9,616 bases of DNA, taken from an uncultured Eubacteriales bacterium (GTDB taxonomy: Bacteria; Bacillota; Clostridia; Oscillospirales; Oscillospiraceae). Below are positions 1 to 6,647 of the stretch, piece by piece. Numbering within the stretch: the stretch's first letter is position 1; the number at the start of each line of letters is the position of its first letter. A program made the translations under genes and the position numbers. The stretch is taken from contig CATJWA010000177.1 of the NCBI GenBank assembly GCA_949744025.1, positions 1 through 9,616 of the forward strand, in the 5' to 3' direction. The notes under the pieces were generated by a model. The model worked only from the letters and a program-made list of their open reading frames with translations, was not told the DNA's origin and ran no database searches.

Positions 1-64
1 AAGCCTCGCAGATCTTAGAATTTGTTAGCGGCTTTGTCGCTTACACATTCTTGATGCAGAGCTG

Positions 65-86
65 TTCGCGGCGCGCACGCCGCGAA
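65..86. repeat. 9-bp GC-rich hairpin
   Basis: TTCGCGGCG (65-73) pairs with its complement at 78-86 around a CGCA loop. Neither side is followed by a convincing T tract. Together with the hairpins at 99-133 and 189-223 and the GCG-rich low-complexity stretch 134-188, it makes up the 226 bases after purH; I see no gene there. Confidence 0.55.
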
Positions 87-98
87 TAAATTGAAATC

Positions 99-147
99 CG
101 TTTTTTCCGGCGGCGTGTACGTCGGAAAAAACGCTTTGCGCGTAGCG
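99..147 (-). terminator. Candidate weak terminator hairpins after purH
   Basis: On the minus strand CGCT (144-147) can pair with AGCG (132-135), followed directly by TTTTTT (126-131); this is the best candidate for ending the pur transcript, but the 4-bp stem is weak. The same T tract is one arm of an 11-bp inverted repeat, CGTTTTTTCCG (99-109) with CGGAAAAAACG (123-133), which has a 13-base loop. The two structures exclude each other. Confidence 0.35.
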
Positions 148-188
148 AGCGTGCGAGCGCCAGCGAGTGCGCAGAGCGGAGCGAAGCC

Positions 189-223
189 TCTCGAAACAGC
201 GGCCTTTGGCCGCTGTTTCGAGA
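189..223 (+). terminator. 16-bp perfect hairpin with plus-strand T tract, next to the purH stop
   Basis: TCTCGAAACAGCGGCC (189-204) pairs perfectly with 208-223 around a TTT loop, and TTTTT (224-228) follows on the plus strand. It therefore looks like an intrinsic terminator for plus-strand transcription arriving from the left. Read in the purH direction the hairpin has A residues before it and no T tract after it, so for the pur transcript it would be a 3'-end stabilising hairpin rather than a classical terminator. Its T tract overlaps the purH stop codon. Confidence 0.6.
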
Positions 224-226
224 TTT

Positions 227-1405
227 TTAGTGGTGGAACAGTCTCATGCCGGTGAAGGCCATGACTATCCCGTACTTGTTGCAGGTTTCGATAACATTGT
301 CGTCCCGTATGCTGCCGCCGGGCTGTACGATGTACGCCGCGCCGGATTTTCTCGCGCGTTCTACGTTGTCTCCAAAAGGAAAGAACGCGTCGCTGCCCAC
401 GGTCAGGCCGCTCTGTTTGGCTATCCACGCTTTTTTCTCCGCCGCGGTCAGCACCTCGGGCTTTGTTTTGAAAACTCTCTGCCACTCGCCGTCGCGCAGC
501 ACGTCCTCGTACTCGTCGGAGGTGTACACGTCGATGGCGTTGTCCCTGTCGGGCCGGCGTATACCGCCTACGAAGTCCAGCCCCAGCACCTTCGGGTGGC
601 GGCGCAGAAACCAGTTGTCCGCCTTGTTGCCCGCCAGACGGGTGCAGTGAATGCGGCTCTGCTGTCCCGCGCCGACGCCCACGGCCTGCCCGTCCTTGAC
701 GTAGCATACAGAATTTGACTGCGTGTATTTCAGCGTAATGAGCGCAACCAGCATGTCCGTCGCCGCGGCGTCGGGCAGGGTCCTGTTCTCGGTGACAATG
801 TTGCCCAAAAGCTCACGGTTAATCTCAAAATTGTTCCTGCCCTGCTCGAAGGTTATGCCGAAAACGTCCTTGTGCTCCGTGGGCGCGGGGACGTAGTCGG
901 GGTCTATCTGCACAACGTTGTAATTGCCCTTTTTCTTGGTTTTGAGTATTTCCAGCGCCTCGGGGGTGTACCCTGGGGCGATTATGCCGTCGGAAACCTC
1001 GCCCTTGAGGTACAGCGCCGTGGCCACGTCGCAGGTATCGGAAAGCGCCGCCCAGTCGCCGTAGGAGCACAGCCTGTCCGCTCCGCGAGCGCGGATGTAG
1101 GCGCAGGCAATGGGAGAAAGCTCGGCGTCCGGCTCGACAAAGTACATCGCCCTGTCCGTCTCTGTCAGCGGAGCGCCGACGGCCGCCCCCGCGGGGGAGA
1201 CGTGCTTGAAGGATGCAGCGCTGGGTTGACCCGTGGCCTGCTTGAGCTCGCGCACGAGCTGCCATGAGTTGAGCGCGTCCATGAAGTTTATATAGCCCGG
1301 CCTGCCGCAGAGCACCTGCACGGGCAGCTCGCGGCCGTCATTTACAAAAATCCCCGCCGGCTTCTGGTTGGGGTTGCAGCCGTATTTCAGTTCAAGCCTT
1401 TCCAT
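227..1405 (-). CDS. purH: Stand-alone AICAR transformylase (PurH C-terminal domain only)
   Basis: This 392-residue protein is the phosphoribosylaminoimidazolecarboxamide formyltransferase, which moves the formyl group of 10-formyl-tetrahydrofolate onto ZMP (AICAR) to give FAICAR in the cytosol. Seen: the FKHVSPAGAA motif with the Lys67-His68 catalytic pair, PIACAYIRARGADR (98-111), EVSDGIIAPGY (136-146), YTQSNSVCY (227-235), GAGQQSRIHCTRLAG (245-259), SDAFFPF (338-344) and a C-terminal RLFHH. From memory, these segments resemble the C-terminal half of animal ATIC more than E. coli PurH. The protein starts directly in this domain, so the N-terminal MGS-like IMP cyclohydrolase domain of bifunctional PurH (usually over 500 residues) is absent; the gene just upstream supplies that step. 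The ATG start has a strong GGAGGAG site before it. It is last in the operon, 16 bases after purO. Confidence 0.95.
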   Translation of the reverse strand: MERLELKYGCNPNQKPAGIFVNDGRELPVQVLCGRPGYINFMDALNSWQLVRELKQATGQPSAASFKHVSPAGAAVGAPLTETDRAMYFVEPDAELSPIACAYIRARGADRLCSYGDWAALSDTCDVATALYLKGEVSDGIIAPGYTPEALEILKTKKKGNYNVVQIDPDYVPAPTEHKDVFGITFEQGRNNFEINRELLGNIVTENRTLPDAAATDMLVALITLKYTQSNSVCYVKDGQAVGVGAGQQSRIHCTRLAGNKADNWFLRRHPKVLGLDFVGGIRRPDRDNAIDVYTSDEYEDVLRDGEWQRVFKTKPEVLTAAEKKAWIAKQSGLTVGSDAFFPFGDNVERARKSGAAYIVQPGGSIRDDNVIETCNKYGIVMAFTGMRLFHH

Positions 1406-1421
1406 TTTCCGTCTCCTCCCG

Positions 1422-2132
1422 TCAATTATTCTTGTTTATGAGCCTGTACTCCCGCTCGCCCGTGGCCAGGTCGGTGTACAGGACATAGAGGGAAATCTTG
1501 TTCTGCTCGTCCAGGTTGTCCCAGAGCTGCGCGGAAAGCTCGTCCGCGCTGTCGGGTATGCTCACGCGCTCCGGCTCGCCGGTGAAGGTGGGTATGGGCT
1601 CGCCGTCGGTAATGTAGGTGTGAATAAAATGCCCCACGCCCCTTATGCCCGGGTACGTGAAGGTGTAGCGCGCACAGGCCGTCCCCTCGGCATCCGCGCT
1701 TTTGAGTATGGACAGCTTATAGCTGCCGTCTGGCGAGAGCAGGCCGGAAATGCGCGGCGTCCAGTTCGGCCCGTCCGGCTCAAACTGCCGCGTGGAAAGC
1801 GCCTGGTCAAAGGGCAGTCCGCGCTCTAAAAAATCGCGTATCGTGTCGGTCTGGTCCCCATTTGTGACGATAACGCCGCGGCCGAAAAAGCGCACGGGGT
1901 GGTATATGATGAGGCTGGGGTCGGCCAGCTTCGACGGGTCATGGGCCTCGGTCTTGATGCCGTCGTGCGTCTCGGTAAACACGCGGTTGCGGCTGTTTTC
2001 GCTGCGGCCCATGATGAAGTAGGCCAGCGCGCTTTTTTTGCCGTCCGCCGTCAGGCCGAGGATTATCCCGCGGCCCGGGTAGGGGTTGCCCGCCACGCGC
2101 TCGGCGGGGGTCTTAGTCTCGTAAACATCCAT
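1422..2132 (-). CDS. purO: PurO-type (archaeal-type) IMP cyclohydrolase
   Basis: This 236-residue protein looks like the free-standing IMP cyclohydrolase family (PurO, IMP_cyclohyd), which closes the ring of FAICAR to make IMP, the last step of the pathway. Recognisable segments are NPYPGRGIILG (16-26), AYFIMGRSENSRNR (37-50), DPSLIIYHPVRFFG (71-84), IVTNGDQTDTI (88-98), a central PNWTPRISG (122-130) and PGIRGVGHFIHTYI (161-174). The family was first described in methanogens and is unrelated to the PurH N-terminal domain; related proteins are annotated in Clostridia. Its place directly before a PurH that lacks its cyclohydrolase domain strongly supports the function. It starts with ATG 3 bases after the purN stop, with a GGGAGAG-type site inside the end of purN, so translation is probably coupled. 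Exact catalytic residues were not assigned. Confidence 0.88.
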   Translation of the reverse strand: MDVYETKTPAERVAGNPYPGRGIILGLTADGKKSALAYFIMGRSENSRNRVFTETHDGIKTEAHDPSKLADPSLIIYHPVRFFGRGVIVTNGDQTDTIRDFLERGLPFDQALSTRQFEPDGPNWTPRISGLLSPDGSYKLSILKSADAEGTACARYTFTYPGIRGVGHFIHTYITDGEPIPTFTGEPERVSIPDSADELSAQLWDNLDEQNKISLYVLYTDLATGEREYRLINKNN

Positions 2133-2135
2133 TTC

Positions 2136-2750
2136 CTACTCTCCCTTCCCCGCCGCTATTTCGGCGGACACCAGCTCCGCCGCCTGCGGCAGAAGCACCC
2201 ACTCGGCCTGCTCCATAACCCTGCGCTGAAGGACCTCTGGCGTGTCGCCGGGCTGCACCTCCACCGCCTTCTGCAATATAATTTTCCCCCCGTCGGGTAT
2301 CTCGTTTACAAAATGCACCGTCGCCCCCGTGACCTTCACGCCGTAGTCAAGCGCAGCCTCATGCACGCGCAGCCCGTAAAAGCCCTGGCCGCAGAAGGAG
2401 GGGATAAGCGATGGGTGTATGTTTATTATCCGGTTTTCGTATTTTTTCGTGAAATCCGCGCTGAGTATGCTCATAAAGCCCGCCAGCACTATAAGCTCCG
2501 CGCCGGCGGCGTCCAGCTCGCGGCATATCGTCGCCTCAAACGCCTCCTGAGAGCCGAGGACCTTTCGGCTGCACACCGCAGTGGGAATACCCACGTTTTC
2601 CGCACGCGTGAGAGCGTAGGCCCCCTCCACTCCGGAGACAACAAGCACTATCTCGCCGGAGTGAAGGGTCCCCGCCTTCTGCGCGTCGATAAGCGCCTGA
2701 AGGTTCGTCCCGCCGCCGGAAACCAGCACGGCTATCCTCGTTTTCAGCAT
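2136..2750 (-). CDS. purN: Phosphoribosylglycinamide formyltransferase (GAR transformylase)
   Basis: PurN of 204 residues, the folate-dependent GAR transformylase that converts GAR to FGAR with 10-formyl-tetrahydrofolate. Seen: the N-terminal Rossmann-type strand and glycine loop VLVSGGGTNLQAL (8-20), the catalytic block INIHPSLIP with Asn110 and His112, and VHFVNEIPDGGKII with Asp153. These match the Asn-His-Asp triad of E. coli PurN (Asn106, His108, Asp144). Length is close to the E. coli enzyme (about 212). The ATG overlaps the end of purM by 7 bases, and a GGAG lies just upstream inside purM, so the two are probably translationally coupled. The stop is TAG, 3 bases before purO. Like the last enzyme of this operon it consumes 10-formyl-tetrahydrofolate, which fits control by a ZTP riboswitch. 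Confidence 0.96.
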   Translation of the reverse strand: MLKTRIAVLVSGGGTNLQALIDAQKAGTLHSGEIVLVVSGVEGAYALTRAENVGIPTAVCSRKVLGSQEAFEATICRELDAAGAELIVLAGFMSILSADFTKKYENRIINIHPSLIPSFCGQGFYGLRVHEAALDYGVKVTGATVHFVNEIPDGGKIILQKAVEVQPGDTPEVLQRRVMEQAEWVLLPQAAELVSAEIAAGKGE

Positions 2751-3784
2751 ATCTCCACGCCCTTCTCACCGTTTGCCAGCTCGCCTATTACATAGGCGTC
2801 CTCGCCGTTTTCGCGCAGCAGCTCAAGGGCTCTGTCAGCGTCCCCGGCCGCGACCGTCACGGTCATGCCCACGCCCATGTTGTAGGTGTTGAACATGTCC
2901 CGCTCGGGCACGTCCCCGCGCCTTGCGATAAGGTCGAATATTGGCAGCACCCGTACGGCGGCGCGCTCAATCTTGGCGCACAGCCCCTCGGGAATGCTGC
3001 GCGGAATGTTCTCGTAAAAGCCGCCGCCGGTTATGTGCGACACTCCCTTTACCCGCACCCTGTCCATGAGCGCAAGCACGCTCTTGACGTAAATTTTCGT
3101 GGGGGTAAGCAGCGTCTCGCCGATGGAGGCCCCGCCGAGCTCCGCGCAGGGCGCCGCCAGGTCAATGTTTTCCACGTCCAGCGCGCGGCGCACCAGAGAA
3201 AAGCCGTTTGAGTGCACGCCGCTCGACGGCAGGGCGATTATCACGTCTCCGGCACGGGAGGCGGAGTTATCTAAAATCTTATCCCTGTCCACCGCGCCGA
3301 CAACAAAGCCCGCCAGGTCGTACTCCTGCTCGGGCATGAGCCCCGGATGCTCGGCGGTCTCGCCGCCTATGAGCGCGCAGCCGGACTGAACACAGCCCTC
3401 CGCAACGCCGGCGACAATCTCGGCAATCCTCTCGGGAATATTCTTTCCGCAGGCGATGTAATCCAGGAAAAACAGCGGCTTTGCACCGCAGCAGATAACG
3501 TCGTTTACACACATGGCCACACAGTCTATGCCCACGGTGTCGTGCTTGTCCATGAGAAAGGCTATCTTCAGCTTTGTGCCCACGCCGTCCGTTCCGGACA
3601 CGAGCACGGGCTTTGCCATACCGGCGAGGTCGGGGGCAAACAGCCCTCCGAAGCCGCCCACCCCGCCGAGTACGCCCGGCGTAGCGGTGCGCGCAATATG
3701 GCTTTTCATCAGCTCGACGGACCGGTAGCCGGCCGTGATGTCCACGCCTGAGGCGGCGTAGGACGCGGAAAATGACTTTTCCAT
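2744..3784 (-). CDS. purM: Phosphoribosylformylglycinamidine cyclo-ligase (AIR synthetase)
   Basis: PurM of 346 residues makes aminoimidazole ribonucleotide (AIR) from FGAM with ATP. Seen: GGVGGFGGLFAPD (40-52), the nucleotide-binding SGTDGVGTKLKIA (63-75), GIDCVAMCVNDVICCGA (85-101), IGGETAEHPGLM (139-150), SSGVHSNGFSLVRR (187-200) and HITGGGFYENIPR (250-262). These are the standard blocks of the PurM/PurL ATPase family, and the length is as expected for bacterial PurM. The ATG start is 5 bases after the purF stop, with an AAAGGA site lying within the last codons of purF. Its stop codon lies inside the start of purN (7-base overlap). Nothing looks degenerate. Confidence 0.97.
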   Translation of the reverse strand: MEKSFSASYAASGVDITAGYRSVELMKSHIARTATPGVLGGVGGFGGLFAPDLAGMAKPVLVSGTDGVGTKLKIAFLMDKHDTVGIDCVAMCVNDVICCGAKPLFFLDYIACGKNIPERIAEIVAGVAEGCVQSGCALIGGETAEHPGLMPEQEYDLAGFVVGAVDRDKILDNSASRAGDVIIALPSSGVHSNGFSLVRRALDVENIDLAAPCAELGGASIGETLLTPTKIYVKSVLALMDRVRVKGVSHITGGGFYENIPRSIPEGLCAKIERAAVRVLPIFDLIARRGDVPERDMFNTYNMGVGMTVTVAAGDADRALELLRENGEDAYVIGELANGEKGVEIC

Positions 3785-3789
3785 TTATC

Positions 3790-5214
3790 TCATTCCTTTC
3801 CTGTCCAGCAGTAGGTGCAGACCTTGTCCCTGTCTATGCCTATGGCCTCCAGCAGCCCGTCGAGCGACTGGTAGCCCAGAGAATCAAAGCCCATCCGCTC
3901 GCATATCGTGCGCAGCATGCACTGTCCGCGCTCGGTTTTCGCGTCGGCGTATTCCTCAAGGTGCTTTTGTCCCTCATCGCCCTCAAGCTCCTGTATCGTC
4001 CGGCGGGAGAGCAGCTCCATCTCGGAGTTGCTGGACGAGAAGTTGAGGTACTTGCAGCCGTACATTATCGGGGGGCAGGCCGAGCGCATGTGCACCTCCT
4101 TAGCTCCGCTTTCGTACAGAAATTCCACCGTCTCGCGAAGCTGAGTTCCGCGCACTATCGAGTCGTCTATAAACAGCAGCTTTTTCCCCTGAATAAGCTC
4201 GGGCACGGGTATCTGCTTCATCTTGGCGACCTGGTTGCGTATCTTCTGGTCCGTGGGCATGAACGAGCGCGGCCAGGTCGGAGTGTATTTAACGAAGGGA
4301 CGGGCAAAATGCTTAACCGCGCGGTTGGCATAGCCTATGGCGTGGGGGATTCCGGAGTCCGGCACGCCGGCGACGTAGTCCACGTCCGGCGCTTTTCCCG
4401 ACTCTATCTCGTCGCGCGCCATAATTTCGCCGTTTCGGTAACGCATGAGCTCGACGTTCATGCCCTCATAGTTGGAGTTGGGATAGCCGTAGTAGGTCCA
4501 CAAAAACGCGCATATGCGCATCTTGTCCCCCGGGCCGGCCAGCGTTTCCCAGCCGTCGGCCGTGACCTTGACAATCTCGCCGGGCCCGAGCTCGTGCTCG
4601 TCGTCATAGCCCAGCTTGTGATAGGCAAACGATTCAAAGGATACGCAGCAGCCGTCCTCGTTTTTGCCCACAAGCACCGGCAGGCGTCCAAGGCCGTCGC
4701 GAGCGGCGATTATGCCGTCCGGCGTGAGGATAAGCACCGTGAGCGAGCCGTCTATAACACTCTCCGCGTAGCGTATGCCCTCGACAAAGCTGTCCTTCTG
4801 GTTTATCAGTCCCGCCGTGAGCTCCGACGCGTTGACCTTGCCCGAGCTCATGGCCATGAACTGGCGGTGGCCCTGCTCGTTGAAGCAGCGGTCCACAAGC
4901 TCCTCGGCGTTGTTGATTATTCCCACGGTAGTTATCGCGTACAGTCCGAGATGCGAGCGCACAAGAAGCGGCTGCGGGTCCGTATCGCTTATGCAGCCGA
5001 TGCCGCTTTTGCCGTGGAAGTCGGCAAGGTCCTTTTCAAACTTCGTGCGGAAGGGCGTGTTCTGAATATTGTGTATCTGACGTTGAAAGCCGCTTTGCTC
5101 GTCATAGACGGCCATACCGCCCCGCCGTGTTCCCAGATGTGAGTGGTAGTCCACTCCGAAAAAGATGTCCAGCACACAGTCGCGCCTGGATATCGCGCCA
5201 AAAAAGCCTCCCAA
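3790..5214 (-). CDS. purF: Amidophosphoribosyltransferase, variant with degenerate glutaminase site
   Basis: PurF catalyses the first committed purine step, PRPP to phosphoribosylamine. I place the start at TTG 5214 because a perfect GGAGG (5223-5227) lies 8 bases upstream; this gives 474 residues. The PRTase half is intact: PRPP loop FIDDSIVRGTQ (348-358), GVPDSGIPHAIGYA (283-296), and Cys235, Cys387, Cys466 and Cys469 at the places of the four 4Fe-4S ligands of Bacillus PurF. The N-terminal Ntn-glutaminase half aligns without gaps to CGVFGI...QHRGQEG but reads GGFFGA...SHLGTRRGG, so the catalytic Cys1 is Gly. GHVRYAT has become GCISDTD (73-79), and HNGN has become VGIINN. Glutamine hydrolysis is therefore predicted to be lost; the enzyme may use free ammonia or a separate ammonia donor (inference). 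It sits 35 bases after a small membrane-protein gene and 5 before purM. Confidence 0.92.
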   Translation of the reverse strand: MGGFFGAISRRDCVLDIFFGVDYHSHLGTRRGGMAVYDEQSGFQRQIHNIQNTPFRTKFEKDLADFHGKSGIGCISDTDPQPLLVRSHLGLYAITTVGIINNAEELVDRCFNEQGHRQFMAMSSGKVNASELTAGLINQKDSFVEGIRYAESVIDGSLTVLILTPDGIIAARDGLGRLPVLVGKNEDGCCVSFESFAYHKLGYDDEHELGPGEIVKVTADGWETLAGPGDKMRICAFLWTYYGYPNSNYEGMNVELMRYRNGEIMARDEIESGKAPDVDYVAGVPDSGIPHAIGYANRAVKHFARPFVKYTPTWPRSFMPTDQKIRNQVAKMKQIPVPELIQGKKLLFIDDSIVRGTQLRETVEFLYESGAKEVHMRSACPPIMYGCKYLNFSSSNSEMELLSRRTIQELEGDEGQKHLEEYADAKTERGQCMLRTICERMGFDSLGYQSLDGLLEAIGIDRDKVCTYCWTGKE

Positions 5215-5222
5215 AATTTTGT

Positions 5223-5227
5223 CCTCC
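5223..5227 (-). promoter_or_regulatory. Ribosome binding site that fixes the purF TTG start
   Basis: A perfect GGAGG lies 8 bases before TTG 5214. An earlier in-frame TTG at 5229 overlaps this GGAGG and so cannot use it. Starting at 5214 makes the protein begin Met-Gly-Gly-Phe-Phe-Gly, exactly where mature PurF proteins begin Cys-Gly-Val-Phe-Gly. The choice therefore decides that the N-terminal residue after Met removal is glycine. Confidence 0.8.
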
Positions 5228-5249
5228 AAAAATGTTCAGTGTCCCGAAA

Positions 5250-5390
5250 TTATCTTCCGTTCCTGTGCCGGAAAAGCCGGATTATCACCGCCGCGACAAG
5301 TACCACTGCCGCCAGCAGCAGGACAGCGCCCATCGGGCTGCCGGTGACAAAAACCACGGTCGGCCCGTCCTGACCTCCGATAATCCCCAT
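5250..5390 (-). CDS. 46-residue single-helix membrane protein with OadB-like N-terminal motif
   Basis: A small open frame of 46 residues fills the purC-purF gap. ATG 5390 comes 3 bases after the purC stop, with a weak GGGAAAG site at 5397-5403. The protein opens MGIIGGQDGPTVVFVTGSP, which resembles the GIIGGADGPT segment of the beta subunit of sodium-pumping decarboxylases (OadB family), where the aspartate is important for ion transport (family knowledge from memory). Residues 20-37 (MGAVLLLAAVVLVAAVII) form one clear membrane helix. A basic tail (Arg38, Arg41, Arg43, Arg46) follows, suggesting N-outside, C-inside topology. At about a tenth of OadB length it cannot be a pump by itself. Function is unknown. 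The coding reading is supported by tight operon spacing, clean hydrophobic design and a recognisable motif. It could be a fragment of a longer ancestor. Confidence 0.75.
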   Translation of the reverse strand: MGIIGGQDGPTVVFVTGSPMGAVLLLAAVVLVAAVIIRLFRHRNGR

Positions 5391-5393
5391 GGC

Positions 5394-6104
5394 TTACTTT
5401 CCCATAAGCCGGCGGCTCATCTCCTGATAAGCGCCCTCGACGTTGCCGAGGTCGCGGCGGAAGCGGTCCTTGTCCAGCTTTTCTCCGGTTTTGCTGTCCC
5501 AGAAGCGGCAGGTATCCGGGCTTATCTCGTCGGCCAGTACTATCGTTCCGTCCGCGGTCTTGCCGAACTCGAGCTTGAAGTCCACCAGCGTCACGCCGCA
5601 CTCAAGCAGCGTCTTTTTGAGAAAATCGTTGACCTGAAATGCGTACTTTTTTATCTGCTCAATCTCGCCCCAGGTCGCCAGCTTCAGGGCCACGGCGTGG
5701 TGGTCATTTATAAGAGGGTCGTGCAGGTCGTCATTTTTGTAGGAAAACTCAATCGTCGGCTCGTCAAAGACTATTCCCTCCTCAACTCCGTAGCGCTTGG
5801 CAAAGGAGCCGGCGGAGATGTTGCGGATTATGACCTCGAGCGGGACTATTGTGACCTTTTTCACCACGGTCTCGCGCTCGGAAAGCTCCTCTACAAAATG
5901 CGTGGGCACGCCGGCCTTTTCAAGCTGCTGCATGAGGAAGTTGGTCATCTGGTTGTTGATTGCCCCCTTGCCGGTAATCGTGCCCTTTTTCAGGCCGTCA
6001 AAAGCCGTGGCGTCGTCCTTGTAGGAGACTATGACCTTTTCCGCGTCATCCGTGGCAAACACCTTTTTGGCCTTGCCCTCGTAAAGCTGCTGTCTCTTTT
6101 CCAT
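5394..6104 (-). CDS. purC: SAICAR synthetase
   Basis: PurC of 236 residues joins aspartate to CAIR with ATP to give SAICAR. Seen: the nucleotide-binding N-terminus LYEGKAKKVF (7-16), KDDATAFDG (29-37), the VIIRNISAGSFAKR block (91-104), VDFKLEFG (174-181) and DEISPDTCRFWD (192-203). All are signature regions of the family, and the length matches the short bacterial single-domain form. The ATG start has GGAGGAAG about 9 bases upstream. The gene lies 32 bases after purE, and its TAA is followed after 3 bases by the ATG of the small membrane-protein gene. Confidence 0.97.
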   Translation of the reverse strand: MEKRQQLYEGKAKKVFATDDAEKVIVSYKDDATAFDGLKKGTITGKGAINNQMTNFLMQQLEKAGVPTHFVEELSERETVVKKVTIVPLEVIIRNISAGSFAKRYGVEEGIVFDEPTIEFSYKNDDLHDPLINDHHAVALKLATWGEIEQIKKYAFQVNDFLKKTLLECGVTLVDFKLEFGKTADGTIVLADEISPDTCRFWDSKTGEKLDKDRFRRDLGNVEGAYQEMSRRLMGK

Positions 6105-6136
6105 GATTCTCTTCCTCCGTTTATCTCAGAAAATTA

Positions 6137-6628
6137 TTATTTGTTGTACTTTGCCTCAATAGCGGCGTTTTTTTCCAGCACCTTTTTCGTACCCTCGGCT
6201 CGGGCCGCTGCAAGCTTGTCCGCCAGGGCCGGCTCGCTCAGCGCCAGAATCTCGATTGAAAGCAGGGCGGCATTGACCGCTCCGTCTATCGCAACCGTGG
6301 CGACTGGGATGCCGGATGGCATCTGCACGGTGGACAGAAGAGCGTCAATGCCGTCAAGTGAAGATTTTATCGGAATTCCAATCACGGGCAGGGTAGTATT
6401 GGCCGCGAGAGCCCCGGCCAGGTGGGCCGCCTTGCCTGCGGCCGCGATTATCACTCCCACGCCCTGCTCCCTCGCGTTTTTGGCGAACTCGGCCGCCTGC
6501 TCGGGGCAGCGGTGCGCGGAAAAAACATGGGCCTGAAACGGCACTGCGTACTGCTTGAGCGTGTCGATGGCCTTCTCAACAACGGGCAGGTCGCTGTCGC
6601 TGCCCATAACCAGCGCGACTTTCTTCAT
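6137..6628 (-). CDS. purE: 5-(Carboxyamino)imidazole ribonucleotide mutase, class I PurE
   Basis: PurE of 163 residues carries out the carboxylation step at AIR, as NCAIR mutase. Seen: VMGSDSD (7-13), FSAHRCPEQ (36-44) with catalytic-region His39, AGKAAHLAG (64-72), VQMPSGIPVATVAI (101-114) and NAALL (119-123). The GKAAHLAG block is of class I type (GGAAHLPG in E. coli) and differs from the class II AIR carboxylases, so a PurK partner would be expected; none is in this window. The ATG start has a strong AAGGAGAGG site 4 bases upstream. It is the first gene after the ZTP riboswitch and terminator, so its transcription is expected to be controlled by ZMP/ZTP. Confidence 0.96.
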   Translation of the reverse strand: MKKVALVMGSDSDLPVVEKAIDTLKQYAVPFQAHVFSAHRCPEQAAEFAKNAREQGVGVIIAAAGKAAHLAGALAANTTLPVIGIPIKSSLDGIDALLSTVQMPSGIPVATVAIDGAVNAALLSIEILALSEPALADKLAAARAEGTKKVLEKNAAIEAKYNK

Positions 6629-6647
6629 TATACCTCTCCTTTTTCAC

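Noticed and set aside
15..707. Minus-strand open frame of 230 codons overlapping the end of purH
   Set aside because: It overlaps purH in another frame and is Arg-rich; purH is strongly supported. Only its last part lies outside purH, in low-complexity sequence.
3772..5142. Plus-strand open frame of 456 codons opposite purF
   Set aside because: Shadow of purF: no ribosome site logic, no recognisable domain, and the opposite strand encodes a complete conserved enzyme.
5215..5229. Extra N-terminal residues MEDKI for purF from TTG 5229
   Set aside because: This TTG overlaps the GGAGG site itself; the next in-frame TTG at 5214 has ideal spacing and matches the mature N-terminus of the family.
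5127..6536. Plus-strand open frame of 469 codons opposite purC and purE
   Set aside because: It spans three minus-strand genes and their gaps with composition typical of antisense reading.
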